In this document: positions 27,001 through 35,670 of the stretch, piece after piece
Layout of the letters: every line of letters starts with the position of its first letter
Position numbering within the stretch: position 1 is the first letter of the stretch
Assembly: GCF_014649775.1 (NCBI RefSeq)
Contig: NZ_BMTR01000022.1
Location: 55,275-119,274 of the forward strand
Direction: 5' to 3'
DNA length: 64,000 bases
DNA from: Streptomyces longisporoflavus
GTDB taxonomy: Bacteria; Actinomycetota; Actinomycetes; Streptomycetales; Streptomycetaceae
The notes under the pieces: generated by a model
Seen by the model: the letters and a program-made list of their open reading frames with translations, nothing else
Databases searched by the model: none
Told to the model about the DNA's origin: nothing
Translations under genes and position numbers: made by a program

Positions 27001-27288
27001 GTCGGCGAGACACGCGGCCACCGCCGCAACGGCGGCCACGATCAGGGCAGTTCCCGCGCCCTCCTTCGTATAGCGCTGCCCGAAGGAGAGCTGCCCGGCC
27101 TGCGCCTCGTCGACGGCGTTCGTATAGGCCGCGTACTCCTCGGCGGCGGCCTGCTCCATGGCGTCGAGCGCTCCCCTGGCCCTGGAGAGCAGCACACCCC
27201 CGTCGATGCGCCCGCCGGAGCGCCGCACCTCTTCCTCCACCGCCCGCACCAACAGCCGCTCGGCTTCGGCCCGATGGCTGTCCCGCAT
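24100..27288 (-). CDS. STAND NTPase with TPR repeats and N-terminal membrane hairpin
   Basis: This 1,062-residue protein has four parts: an N-terminal helical segment, two hydrophobic segments (about 80-100 and 105-125), an NB-ARC-like NTPase domain (about 215-560), and a long TPR array (about 600-1,040; repeats with GEAWxxxxLGQ and GDRAWTMHALAAVE). The P-loop reads GAPGSGRSS (247-255), with Arg253 replacing the invariant lysine. Walker B is VVLDDAS. Such STAND proteins act as ligand-triggered signalling hubs. I see no effector domain beyond the membrane hairpin. A GGAGGGGG site precedes the ATG. Confidence 0.88.
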   Translation of the reverse strand: MRDSHRAEAERLLVRAVEEEVRRSGGRIDGGVLLSRARGALDAMEQAAAEEYAAYTNAVDEAQAGQLSFGQRYTKEGAGTALIVAAVAAVAACLADLVLGTGASTALGAGAAVGVVGAATTVLKVTASHVPAASRRAGAMSQPGGPEQLRLQWLTALEVRGIRPFIDQQRVLQASSGKKKTAAPQLRGTDKSAAARRRTVLEQSFTQLPEPQGPFAGRRAELARVAQWVHAARASTETRPTVVVLHGAPGSGRSSLAVRAAHDLRDQFRGACVVDLRGESSQPLSTRDALLHLLNRLGAPREQLLFRERATQEQQVKRLSELYHQYLTGLAVTVVLDDASDPEQVRTLVPERSDSLVIVTARKPLELPADLPAWVHQLPVEPLDAAGAEELLREAARDTSGPYDAESQDAVRELCGGLPLALRIAGSSIGSRTSSRLAADLAAYGPVEPVERVLWLRYTDQGESARRLLRRLALAGRASLGTAAAAALLGADEQEAARQLTALSRAGLVDHVRGSRYRLHDLVRSFALARVLDEEEPAERTAAQERLIVSYSELAGAVIRLVDGKMSTQAGRFDRHGFPSLDAALRWLDDESSFITAALRHAQGVDQKAVLNLLGALCDYCLLRGDLYRLGEISELAQAVDQGLLTRSVRWRTGIASRQLGELDQARTTLTSVVDLYMEANQDAGAALALCSLGITLHHQGNLTEAAARLSEALALQAADELAGDRAWTMHALAAVERDRSNLNKALGLLEASLALHRENDSLHGEAWAHFQLGQLYLRMGDVPRAEEQLRDALDLYGRTRDGRGEAWALTQLARARMVEGDASAAVDSLRQAVSRHRENEDARGEAWSAYYLGQALEEAGRLDQAVRELERSRTMFSRMRDVYGLACARHHSARVTRDQRAAQTGSLRNSGFARQLLVDARADFQRIGVAHGEAWTCLELAVVDAGNTRPQQALALCDEAAALFASYGDRRGGDWARFLRCTLLPYASPGGWEIGTAVAHEELSQLIRADHPTRDGALVDYMEAYGLLLRRGADLETGWQAWSLGMVPNRHSREVMGVTVE

Positions 27289-27422
27289 ATGGGTCCCCCT
27301 CCGAGAGCAATAGTCGCCTGCGGTCACAAGTGTCCTGCGTACAGCGCTCCGGCGCGAGGGACTCCGCGGATCACGCGGGACAGTCCCCGGATCCGCGGGC
27401 CGGGTGAGCGAGGATGGGGGGC

Positions 27423-29435
27423 ATGCCGAACCGACTGGCCCATGAGACGTCCCCCTACCTCCTTCAGCACGCCGACAACCCCGTCGACTGGTGGCCCTGG
27501 TCGGCGGACGCCTTCGCCGAGGCACGGGAGCGAGGCGTTCCCGTGCTGCTCAGCGTGGGGTACAGCAGCTGCCACTGGTGTCACGTCATGGCGCACGAGT
27601 CCTTCGAGGACGACGGCACGGCCGCTTTCCTCAACGAGCACTTCGTCAACATCAAGGTCGACCGCGAGGAGCGGCCCGACATCGACGCCGTCTACATGGA
27701 GGCCGTACAGGCCGCCACGGGCCAGGGCGGCTGGCCCATGACGGTCTTCCTCACCCCCGACGCCGAGCCCTTCTACTTCGGCACGTACTTCCCGCCCGAG
27801 CCCCGCCACGGCATGCCCTCCTTCCGGCAGGTGGCCGACGGGGTCCGGCGCGCCTGGACGGACCGGCGCGACGAGGTCGACGAGGTCGCCGGGAAGATCG
27901 TCCGCGACCTCGCCGAACGCCGGCTGGCCTTCGGGGCCGACGAGCTGCCCGGCGAGGAGGAGCTCGCGCAGGCACTGCTCGGCCTCACCCGCGACTACGA
28001 CGCGTCGCGGGGCGGATTCGGCGGCGCGCCCAAGTTCCCGCCGTCCATGGTCATCGAGTTCCTGCTGCGGCACTACGCCCGCACCGGTGCGGAGGGCGCC
28101 CTCCAGATGGCGGCCGACACCTGCGAGCGGATGGCGCGCGGCGGGATCTACGACCAGCTGGGCGGCGGCTTCGCCCGCTACTCCGTGGACCGCGAGTGGG
28201 TCGTGCCGCACTTCGAGAAGATGCTGTACGACAACGCCCTGCTCTGCCGGGTCTACGCCCACCTGTGGCGGGCCACCGGTTCCGACCTCGCACGGCGCGT
28301 CGCCCTGGAGACCGCCGACTTCATGGTGCGCGAACTGCGCACGAACGAGGGCGGCTTCGCCTCTGCGCTCGACGCGGACAGCGAGGACGCCGCGACCGGC
28401 AAGCACGTCGAGGGCGCGTACTACGTATGGACGCCGCGGCAGCTGCGCGAGGTGCTCGGCGACGCCGACGCGGAGATCGCCGCCGCGTACTTCGGGGTGA
28501 CGGAGGAAGGGACCTTCGAGGAGGGCGCCTCGGTCCTGCAGCTGCCGGCGGACGCGGGCGTGGCGGCGGATGCCGGGCGGCTGGCCTCGATCCGGGAGCG
28601 GCTGCTCGCGGCGCGGTCGCGGCGGCCGGCGCCGGGCCGCGACGACAAGGTCGTCGCCGCCTGGAACGGTCTTGCCGTCGCCGCGCTCGCGGAAGTGGGC
28701 GCGTACTTCGACCGGCCGGATCTGGTGGCGGCGGCCGTGGGTGCCGGGGACTTGCTGGTGCGCCTGCACATGGACGACCGGGCGCGGCTCTCCCGTACGT
28801 CGAGGGACGGTGTCGTGGGCGTCAACGCCGGTGTCCTCGAGGACTACGCGGATGTCGCCGAGGGGTTCCTCGCGCTGGCGTCCGTGACGGGGGAGGGGGT
28901 GTGGCTGGAGTTCGCGGGGTTCTTGCTCGACCACGTCCTCGGGCAGTTCGTGGACGCGGAGTCCGGGTCCCTCTACGACACCGCCGCGGACGCGGAGCAG
29001 CTGATCAGGCGGCCGCAGGACCCCACCGACAACGCGGTGCCGTCCGGGTGGACGGCGGCTGCGGGGGCGCTGCTTTCGTACGCGGCGCATACGGGGGCTT
29101 CGCCTCATCGTGAGGCGGCCGAGCGGGCGCTGGGGGTCGTGAAGGGGCTCGCGCCGCGGGCGCCGCGGTTCATCGGGCATGGGCTCGCGGTGGCCGAGGC
29201 GGCGCTTGACGGGCCCCGGGAGGTCGCGGTGATCGGTGCTGTGGGCGGGGAGTTGCATCGCACCGCGCTGCTGGGGGCGGCGCCGGGGGCCGTGGTGGCG
29301 GTCGGTCCGGCGGGCAGCGACGAGTTTCCGCTGCTCGCGGGGAGGGAGCTGGCTGCGGCCTATGTCTGCCGCCGTTTCGTCTGCGACGCGCCTACCGCTG
29401 ACGCGGGGGAACTGGCGGCGAAGCTGTCTGGCTGA
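27423..29435 (+). CDS. YyaL/SSP411-type thioredoxin-domain protein (DUF255)
   Basis: This 670-residue protein has an N-terminal thioredoxin-like domain with CHWC (Cys50, Cys53) in SVGYSSCHWCHVMAHESF and a C-terminal (alpha/alpha)6 barrel related to glycoside-processing enzymes. It belongs to the YyaL/spermatogenesis-associated-20 family, whose biochemical role is unresolved. The ATG at 27423 gives the conserved MPNRLAHETSPYLLQHA start with a GCGAGG site. The ATG at 27414 is too close to that site. Confidence 0.92.
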   Translation: MPNRLAHETSPYLLQHADNPVDWWPWSADAFAEARERGVPVLLSVGYSSCHWCHVMAHESFEDDGTAAFLNEHFVNIKVDREERPDIDAVYMEAVQAATGQGGWPMTVFLTPDAEPFYFGTYFPPEPRHGMPSFRQVADGVRRAWTDRRDEVDEVAGKIVRDLAERRLAFGADELPGEEELAQALLGLTRDYDASRGGFGGAPKFPPSMVIEFLLRHYARTGAEGALQMAADTCERMARGGIYDQLGGGFARYSVDREWVVPHFEKMLYDNALLCRVYAHLWRATGSDLARRVALETADFMVRELRTNEGGFASALDADSEDAATGKHVEGAYYVWTPRQLREVLGDADAEIAAAYFGVTEEGTFEEGASVLQLPADAGVAADAGRLASIRERLLAARSRRPAPGRDDKVVAAWNGLAVAALAEVGAYFDRPDLVAAAVGAGDLLVRLHMDDRARLSRTSRDGVVGVNAGVLEDYADVAEGFLALASVTGEGVWLEFAGFLLDHVLGQFVDAESGSLYDTAADAEQLIRRPQDPTDNAVPSGWTAAAGALLSYAAHTGASPHREAAERALGVVKGLAPRAPRFIGHGLAVAEAALDGPREVAVIGAVGGELHRTALLGAAPGAVVAVGPAGSDEFPLLAGRELAAAYVCRRFVCDAPTADAGELAAKLSG

Positions 29436-29488
29436 GGGCTCGGCGCGAGGGCCTTGTGCGTGCCGTCGTCACCGGCTTCGCCGAGTTC

Positions 29489-29541
29489 GTCCTCAAACGC
29501 CGGACAGGCTGAAATCGTTCACCCGTCCGGCGTTTGAGGAC
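29489..29541. terminator. 17 bp inverted repeat, convergent gene end
   Basis: TCCTCAAACGCCGGAC (29490-29505) pairs perfectly with GTCCGGCGTTTGAGGA (29525-29540), plus one more G:C pair, around a 19 nt loop. It lies between two convergent genes and probably terminates both. Its sequence resembles an intergenic repeat I have seen in many Streptomyces. Confidence 0.7.
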
Positions 29542-29580
29542 CAGGGCCCGGGGCGGAGCCCCTGCGCGGCGGAGCCGCAA

Positions 29581-30333
29581 TCAGATGCAGCCGGGAGGGG
29601 GCGGCGGGGTCGGGGAGAATTCGGTTACCGCCCGCTCCACGATCCCCTCCAGCCGATCATGGTGCGCCCCCCGCCAGTACACCTTCCCGCACTCCCCGCA
29701 CTCCGCGAACACGTCATACGTCCCCCGAGTACCCCCCTCCAGCCGCTCCGCCACGTCCTCCTTGCTCGCCGCACGCAGTGAGCCGTTGCAGGCGGTGCAC
29801 CGCGTCCACGGACGCAGCGCGGGTGCGAACCGGCCCAGCACATCGCGGAGTTGTTCGTCCGGCGCGTCGCTGTAGACGTACGCGCCCGCCCACAGTTCGC
29901 GCCGCCGCAGCAACCCCCTGTCCCGGCTGAGCAGCACCCGCTGCTCGGCCGCCGAGCGCTTGGCGAGGGCGGGGTCGCCGATGTCCGTGCTCTCGTACGC
30001 CGCGTCGACGCCGAGGAGCCGCAGCCGCCGGGCCAGCGTGCCCAGGTGGACGTCCAGGAGGAAGCGGAGAGGGGCGCCGGGTACGGGCTGGGGGCGGGGG
30101 ACGGCGCGGACCTGCACCGACTCGCCCGCCGCGGGGATGTGCGAGACCGGGACCTCCGCACCGTCCACGACGAGCGCGCCGACCTCCGTCAGCGGCACCC
30201 CGAGCGACTCGACGACGTGGCCGAGCGTGGACACACCGTCCGTAACGGCGCTGGCGGGGCCGCCCCTTCGCTCGTGCGGGACGAAAAGCCCCAGCTCGGG
30301 GGCGAATTGGATGAGGATCTCCGGACCGTTCAT
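29581..30333 (-). CDS. Mut7-C RNase-domain protein with N-terminal ubiquitin-like domain
   Basis: This 250-residue protein joins an N-terminal ubiquitin-like beta-grasp domain (about 1-85) to a Mut7-C/PIN-like RNase domain (about 90-170, with RFLLDVHLGTLARRLRLLGVDAAY and LLSRDRGLLRR) and a C-terminal zinc ribbon (TRCTACNGSL and CGECGKVYW). The family is predicted to act on RNA, but its substrates are not established. The ATG at 30333 starts MNGPEILIQF. Confidence 0.9.
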   Translation of the reverse strand: MNGPEILIQFAPELGLFVPHERRGGPASAVTDGVSTLGHVVESLGVPLTEVGALVVDGAEVPVSHIPAAGESVQVRAVPRPQPVPGAPLRFLLDVHLGTLARRLRLLGVDAAYESTDIGDPALAKRSAAEQRVLLSRDRGLLRRRELWAGAYVYSDAPDEQLRDVLGRFAPALRPWTRCTACNGSLRAASKEDVAERLEGGTRGTYDVFAECGECGKVYWRGAHHDRLEGIVERAVTEFSPTPPPPPGCI

Positions 30334-30374
30334 GCGGTCAGGATGGCACGGGGCACGTAGGGAGGGCCCGGGAT

Positions 30375-31019
30375 TTACGGCGCCTCGCCGCCGGGGGCGA
30401 AGCCGGCCGCCAGCATGGTCAGGGAGCGGTCCACCAGCTCGCCCAGGTCGTCCCGGTGGTCGTGCTCCGCCCAGTACGCGGCCGTCTCCGTGAGCGCGGC
30501 GATCAGCCCCATCGCGAACACCCGGACCTCCAGCTCACCGGCGTCGCGGCCGGTGCGTTCCGCGATGACGCGGCACAGCATGCGGCCGGTGACCGACATG
30601 CTCTCCAGGAGCCGGGACCGTACGGCCGGGACCTCGATCATCAGGCGCGTACGGAGGCGCGAGACCTCCGGCTCCTCGGTGAAGCCGAGGTTCACCGCCC
30701 GGCGCAGCACGAGCCGCAGGGACTCGACGATCGGCTCGTCCGCCGGGCGCGCCCGCAGCTCCTGTTCGAGCAGCGGGTCGTACTCGTCGGTGAGGACGAT
30801 GTCCTCCTTGGTCGGGAAGTAGCGAAAGACCGTCGACGCCGACACCTCCGCCGCCTCGGCGATCTGCTCGACCGTGGTGGCCTCGTACCCCTGATCCTCG
30901 ATCAGCCGGTACGTGGCCTCACGGATCGCGATGCGGGTCTTGAGCTTCTTCCGCTCACGCAGCCCCGGCCGGGAGCCGGGTGCGGAAGCGGTGGTACGTG
31001 CGGCCGTCATGGCCCTCAT
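30375..31019 (-). CDS. TetR-family repressor of the adjacent exporter
   Basis: This 214-residue TetR-type regulator has its helix-turn-helix at about 30-75 (TTVEQIAEAAEVSASTVFRYFPTKEDIV) and a ligand-binding C-terminal domain. Its ATG overlaps the stop of the upstream MFS gene (ATGA at 31016-31019), so the two are coupled. The palindrome around the MFS start is its likely operator. MTAART (31010) is a possible shorter start. Confidence 0.92.
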   Translation of the reverse strand: MRAMTAARTTASAPGSRPGLRERKKLKTRIAIREATYRLIEDQGYEATTVEQIAEAAEVSASTVFRYFPTKEDIVLTDEYDPLLEQELRARPADEPIVESLRLVLRRAVNLGFTEEPEVSRLRTRLMIEVPAVRSRLLESMSVTGRMLCRVIAERTGRDAGELEVRVFAMGLIAALTETAAYWAEHDHRDDLGELVDRSLTMLAAGFAPGGEAP

Positions 31020-32575
31020 TCTCGGGTATCGGCCGTCTGCCGTGCCATGTCGGTGTCGTCCGGCGGCGCGGGAGTCGTCCCCGGCAGCAGCGCCGCGACC
31101 AGCAGCGCCGTCACCAACGCCGCGATTCCGCTCACCAGAAGCACCGTCACCATCCCGTCCACGTACGCCCGGTCGGCGGAGTCGACGAGCCCGGCGGCCC
31201 CGAGCCGGTCGGCGACCTCATGGGCGGCCACCACCGATTCACCCGCGGCGTCCGCGGGCCCGTCCGGCAGCTTGCCGGTGTCGAGCCGGTCCGTGTACAC
31301 GACGGTGAGCAGCGAGCCGAGCAGCGCGATCCCGACGGCGCCGCCCACCTGCCGCACGGTCATCATGAGCCCGGTGCCCGAGCCGGCCCGCTCCACGGGG
31401 AGCGCCCCGAGGGCCGAGTCCATGGCCGGTACGACGGCGAAGCCGAAGCCGAGCCCGGCGATGGTGAGCCACAGCGCGGTGAAGCCGTAGCCGGAGTCGA
31501 CCGTCGTACGGCTGCCGAGGATCGCCGCGAAGGCGAGCACGACGAGCCCGCAGCTGATCACCGCGCGCGGGCCGAAGCGTCGTACGACGGACTCCGCGCC
31601 CTTCGCGGCGACCAGCAGACCGCCCATCATCGGCAGGAGCCGCACGCCGGTGCCGAAGGCGTCATGGCCGAGCACCACCTGCAGATACTGCGGAAGCACG
31701 AACATCAGGCCCGACAGGACGAACATGACGAGCGTCGCCGCGAGCGTGTTGAGCAGAAAGCCGCGGTTGCGGAGCAGCGACATGTCGAGCATCGGGCGGG
31801 GCACGTGTCGTTCGCGCAGGACGAGCGCGGCGATCAGGGCGACCGCGCCGCCCGCCATGCCGAGGACCAGGGGATCGCCCCAGCCTCGTACGGGCGCCTC
31901 GATGATCGCGTAGATGAGCGCGCCGAGCCCGGCCGCGGTGAGCGCGGTGGAGACGACGTCGACCTTGGGCGAGGAGGGATCGGTCGTCTCCGGGAGCAGG
32001 AAGAGGCAGGCCGTGATGCCGATCGCGACCATCGGGACGTTGATCAGGAAGATCGAGCCCCACCAGAAGTGGTCCAGGAGCCAGCCGCCGACGATCGGCC
32101 CGAGCGGCGCGCCGAGCGCGGAGGCCGCCGAGACGATGCCGACGGCCTTGGTCCGCTCGCCGGGTGCGAAGAGCGCGGGCAGTACGGCCAGGGCGAGCGG
32201 CATCACGAGTGCGCCGCCCATGCCCATGACCGCCCTGGCCGCGACGACCAGCGCCACGGAGTCGGCGAGGGCGCCGAGCAGGGAGCCCGCCAGGAAGACG
32301 CCGAGCCCGGTGACCAGCATCCTGCGGCGGCCGAACCGGTCGCCGAGCAGCCCTGCCGGCAGCATCAGGGCCGCGAAGACGACGATGTAGGCGTCCGCCA
32401 TCCACTGCTGCTCGCCCGTGCTCGCGTCCAGCTGCCCGGCCATCGTCGGCAGGGCGACATTGAGGATCGTCATGTCGAAACCGAGCACCAGCATGCTCGC
32501 GACCAGGGCGGCAAGGGCCCACCAACGCCTTGGGTCCTGCCGGTGTGCGGCAGGCGAGCTTTTGACAGTGGCCAT
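31016..32575 (-). CDS. MFS drug exporter, DHA2 (14-TMS) family
   Basis: This 519-residue proton-antiport exporter of the EmrB/QacA type has about 14 membrane segments. The conserved motif between segments 2 and 3 is LLGDRFGRRRML, and antiporter motif C is ASALGAPLGPIVGGWLLD. It is followed and probably repressed by the coupled TetR gene. The substrate cannot be inferred. The ATG at 32575 lies within a TTTTGACAG inverted repeat and has a -10-like TACTCT 6 nt upstream, so it may be leaderless. Confidence 0.94.
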   Translation of the reverse strand: MATVKSSPAAHRQDPRRWWALAALVASMLVLGFDMTILNVALPTMAGQLDASTGEQQWMADAYIVVFAALMLPAGLLGDRFGRRRMLVTGLGVFLAGSLLGALADSVALVVAARAVMGMGGALVMPLALAVLPALFAPGERTKAVGIVSAASALGAPLGPIVGGWLLDHFWWGSIFLINVPMVAIGITACLFLLPETTDPSSPKVDVVSTALTAAGLGALIYAIIEAPVRGWGDPLVLGMAGGAVALIAALVLRERHVPRPMLDMSLLRNRGFLLNTLAATLVMFVLSGLMFVLPQYLQVVLGHDAFGTGVRLLPMMGGLLVAAKGAESVVRRFGPRAVISCGLVVLAFAAILGSRTTVDSGYGFTALWLTIAGLGFGFAVVPAMDSALGALPVERAGSGTGLMMTVRQVGGAVGIALLGSLLTVVYTDRLDTGKLPDGPADAAGESVVAAHEVADRLGAAGLVDSADRAYVDGMVTVLLVSGIAALVTALLVAALLPGTTPAPPDDTDMARQTADTRE

Positions 32576-32598
32576 GAAATGAGAGTAGCTGTCAAAAG
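32559..32598. promoter_or_regulatory. Putative TetR operator flanking the MFS start codon
   Basis: CTTTTGACAG (32559-32568) and CTGTCAAAAG (32589-32598) are a perfect 10 bp inverted repeat with a 20 bp spacer that contains the MFS ATG and the TACTCT -10 box. A second TTGACG about 19 bp upstream of TACTCT could be the -35. Confidence 0.6.
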
Positions 32599-32650
32599 GT
32601 AGTGGCCGTCAAGGCCTGCTTGCGTCGTACGGGTGTCCCCGGGCACGCAA

Positions 32651-32678
32651 ATGGCCGCGGCTCGTGAGCCGCGGCCAT
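32651..32678. terminator. Terminator downstream of the haemolysin III family gene
   Basis: ATGGCCGCGGCTC pairs with GAGCCGCGGCCAT around a 2 nt centre (in practice about a 4 nt loop). It lies 36 bp past the stop at 32714. Confidence 0.7.
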
Positions 32679-32713
32679 CGGGAGGGGAACAGGAGGGGAA
32701 GGAGAACCGGGGC

Positions 32714-33454
32714 CTACTGCCCGTGCTGGTACGCCACCAGCGAGATGCCCACGTAGTGCACCGTGAACGCGGCCAGTGTCAGGGAGTGGAAGACCTCGTG
32801 GAAGCCGAAGAAGCGGGGGGAGGGGTTGGGGCGCTTGATGCCGTAGATCACGCCGCCCGCGCTGTAGAGCAGTCCGCCCACGACCACGAGGACCAGTACG
32901 GCGATGCCGCCCGCCCGCATGAAGTCCGGCAGGTAGAAGACCGCGGCCCAGCCCATCGCGATGTAGCACGGGGTGTAGAGCCAGCGCGGGGCGCCGACCC
33001 AGAAGACGCGGAAGAGGATGCCGGCGACCGCCGCGCCCCATACGCCCCAGAGCAGCCACTGGCCCTTGGACTCGGGCAGGAGCAGCATCGTCAGCGGGGT
33101 GTACGTGCCCGCGATGATCAGGAAGATGTTGGCGTGGTCGAGTCTGCGCAGCACGCCGTCCGCGCGCGGACCCCAGGTGCCCCGGTGGTAGATCGCGCTC
33201 ACGCCGAAGAGCAGGCAGGCCGTCAGTACGTAGATACCGCAGGCGATCCGCGCGCGCGTGGAGCCCGCGAGCGCCGTGAGCACGATTCCGGCGATCAGCA
33301 CCGCGGGGAACATGCCCGCGTGCAGCCAGCCGCGCATCTTCGGCTTCAGCTCCGCGAGGTCCGGGATCTCGGGGTGCGGCAGGGCGTCGAGCGGAGACGA
33401 ATCGTGGCTCTTGGCCGGGGAGTTCGTGTCCGCGTCGGGGACAGGAGCGGTCAT
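32714..33454 (-). CDS. Haemolysin III/PAQR family membrane protein
   Basis: This 246-residue protein has seven membrane segments and the PAQR metal-site residues: SAIYHRGTW, LDHANIF and the C-terminal HEVFHSLTLAAFTVHY, which supply Ser, Asp and His ligands. Bacterial members (TrhA) affect membrane fluidity; the haemolysin name is historical. The ATG at 33454 has a TACGAT box 6 nt upstream, suggesting a leaderless message. The more distant in-frame start adds unmatched residues. Confidence 0.9.
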   Translation of the reverse strand: MTAPVPDADTNSPAKSHDSSPLDALPHPEIPDLAELKPKMRGWLHAGMFPAVLIAGIVLTALAGSTRARIACGIYVLTACLLFGVSAIYHRGTWGPRADGVLRRLDHANIFLIIAGTYTPLTMLLLPESKGQWLLWGVWGAAVAGILFRVFWVGAPRWLYTPCYIAMGWAAVFYLPDFMRAGGIAVLVLVVVGGLLYSAGGVIYGIKRPNPSPRFFGFHEVFHSLTLAAFTVHYVGISLVAYQHGQ

Positions 33455-33807
33455 ATCGGCATCGTACCTACGCAACCGTAAGTTAGGCATCAGGCAAGTG
33501 GGAACCGAGGCGCACAAGTGGCGATGCTCACGGTGATACCCGAGCGTACAAGTGACTGATTCGCGTACGAAAGGCCACCCGGGCGAGTAGTGACGGCTAC
33601 TCGGGGTAGTGGCGACGGCCGCCCGGGCGAGTGGCGATGCTCACGCCGCTCACGTGTGCGGCCCTCTGGACATATGGGCAGAAGCATCGGATGATCAAAT
33701 GAGTGCGATCGGCACCGGATGAGCGCCAGAGGGATCAATACGTGAAGCGTCCGGGTCGGAGCCCCCACGGGGCAACACAAACCAAAACCCCTCGTATAGG
33801 AGCAATC
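33455..33807. other. Intergenic region with direct repeat upstream of pckG
   Basis: In this 353 bp gap the 16-mer AGTGGCGATGCTCACG occurs twice (33517-33532 and 33630-33645), inside a longer degenerate repeat with CCCGGGCGAGT blocks. A purine-rich leader with TAGGAGC precedes the pckG GTG. I see no further gene. Confidence 0.6.
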
Positions 33808-35652
33808 GTGGCGCGCGACATCGCGGCTCCCCTTCTCGCAGCTTCCATGGGCACCGTTCCCACCGACCACCGGGAGCTCGTCTCCTGGGTGAACGAGATC
33901 GCCGAACTGACACAACCGGACAGCGTGGTCTGGTGCGACGGCTCCGAGACCGAGTACGAGCGCCTGTGCGAGGAGCTCGTGGCCAAGGGCACCTTCAAGA
34001 AGCTCGACCCGATCAAGCGCCCCAACTCGTACTACGCGGCCTCCGACCCGACCGACGTCGCGCGCGTCGAGGACCGCACCTTCATCTGCTCCGAGAAGGA
34101 GGAGGACGCGGGCCCGACCAACCACTGGAAGGACCCCGCCGAGATGCGGGAGATCTTCCGGGGCGACGAGGGCGTCTTCCGCGGCTCCATGCGCGGACGC
34201 ACCATGTACGTCGTCCCGTTCTGCATGGGCCCGCTCGGCTCACCGCTCTCCGCGATCGGCGTCGAGATCACCGACTCGGCGTACGTCGCCGTCTCCATGC
34301 GCACCATGACCCGCATGGGCCAGGCCGTCCTGGACGAGCTCGGCGACGACGGCTTCTTCGTGAAGGCCGTCCACACGCTCGGCGCCCCGCTCGAAGAGGG
34401 CCAGGCGGACGTGCCGTGGCCCTGCAACTCCACGAAGTACATCTCGCACTTCCCCGAGGACCGCGAGATCTGGTCCTACGGCTCGGGCTACGGCGGCAAC
34501 GCCCTGCTCGGCAAGAAGTGCTACGCCCTGCGCATCGCCTCCGTCATGGCTCGCGACGAGGGCTGGCTCGCCGAGCACATGCTGATCCTCAAGCTCACCC
34601 CGCCGCAGGGAGAGGCGAAGTACGTCGCCGCCGCGTTCCCGAGCGCCTGCGGCAAGACCAACCTCGCCATGCTGGAGCCGACGACCCGCGGCTGGACCGT
34701 GGAGACCATCGGCGACGACATCGCCTGGATGCGGTTCGGCGAGGACGGCCGGCTCTACGCGATCAACCCCGAGGCCGGTTTCTTCGGCGTCGCGCCCGGC
34801 ACCGGCGAGCACACCAACGCCAACGCCATGAAGACCCTGTGGGGCAACTCGGTCTTCACGAACGTCGCGCTCACCGACGACAACGACGTCTGGTGGGAGG
34901 GCATGACGGAGGAGACCCCGGCCCACCTCACCGACTGGAAGGGCAACGACTGGACCCCCGAGTCCGGCGTCCCGGCCGCGCACCCCAACGCCCGCTTCAC
35001 CACGCCCGCCTCGCAGTGCCCGATCATCGCGCCCGAGTGGGAGGACCCCAAGGGCGTGCCGATCTCGGCGATCCTCTTCGGCGGCCGTCGCGCCAGCGCG
35101 GTGCCGCTGGTCACGGAGTCCTTCAACTGGCAGCACGGCGTCTTCCTCGGCGCGAACGTGGCGAGCGAGAAGACCGCCGCGGCCGAGGGCAAGGTCGGCG
35201 AGCTGCGCCGCGACCCGTTCGCGATGCTGCCGTTCTGCGGCTACAACATGGGCGACTACATGGCCCACTGGGTCAAGGTCGGCGCGGACAAGCCCGACCA
35301 GTCCAAGCTGCCGAAGATCTACTACGTCAACTGGTTCCGGAAGAACGCCGACGGCAAGTTCGTCTGGCCCGGCTTCGGCGAGAACAGCCGCGTCCTGAAG
35401 TGGATCGTGGACCGCCTCGACGGCAAGGCGGACGGCGTCGAGACGCCCATCGGCATCCTGCCGACGGTCGACTCCCTGGACACGGACGGCCTCGACCTGG
35501 CCAAGGATGACCTGGAGTTTCTGCTCACGGTCGACAAGGAGGTCTGGCGCGACGAGGCCTCGCTGATCCCCGAGCACCTGAACACCTTCGGCGACCACAC
35601 GCCCAAGGAACTGTGGGACGAGTACCGCGCCCTGGTCCAGCGTCTCGGCTGA
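33808..35652 (+). CDS. pckG: Phosphoenolpyruvate carboxykinase (GTP)
   Basis: This 614-residue GTP-dependent PEPCK converts oxaloacetate to PEP in gluconeogenesis. The signature FPSACGKTN holds the catalytic Cys281 and the P-loop. PINPEAGFFGVAPGTG-like and GGRRASAVPLV segments bind nucleotide and metal. I chose the GTG at 33808 because TAGGAG precedes it and the length then fits the family. A perfect terminator follows, so the gene is probably monocistronic. Confidence 0.96.
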   Translation: MARDIAAPLLAASMGTVPTDHRELVSWVNEIAELTQPDSVVWCDGSETEYERLCEELVAKGTFKKLDPIKRPNSYYAASDPTDVARVEDRTFICSEKEEDAGPTNHWKDPAEMREIFRGDEGVFRGSMRGRTMYVVPFCMGPLGSPLSAIGVEITDSAYVAVSMRTMTRMGQAVLDELGDDGFFVKAVHTLGAPLEEGQADVPWPCNSTKYISHFPEDREIWSYGSGYGGNALLGKKCYALRIASVMARDEGWLAEHMLILKLTPPQGEAKYVAAAFPSACGKTNLAMLEPTTRGWTVETIGDDIAWMRFGEDGRLYAINPEAGFFGVAPGTGEHTNANAMKTLWGNSVFTNVALTDDNDVWWEGMTEETPAHLTDWKGNDWTPESGVPAAHPNARFTTPASQCPIIAPEWEDPKGVPISAILFGGRRASAVPLVTESFNWQHGVFLGANVASEKTAAAEGKVGELRRDPFAMLPFCGYNMGDYMAHWVKVGADKPDQSKLPKIYYVNWFRKNADGKFVWPGFGENSRVLKWIVDRLDGKADGVETPIGILPTVDSLDTDGLDLAKDDLEFLLTVDKEVWRDEASLIPEHLNTFGDHTPKELWDEYRALVQRLG

Positions 35653-35670
35653 CCATACGCACATTCCGGA

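Noticed and set aside
32714..33454. Haemolysin toxin
   Set aside because: Seven-span PAQR proteins of this type are general membrane proteins; the name is historical.
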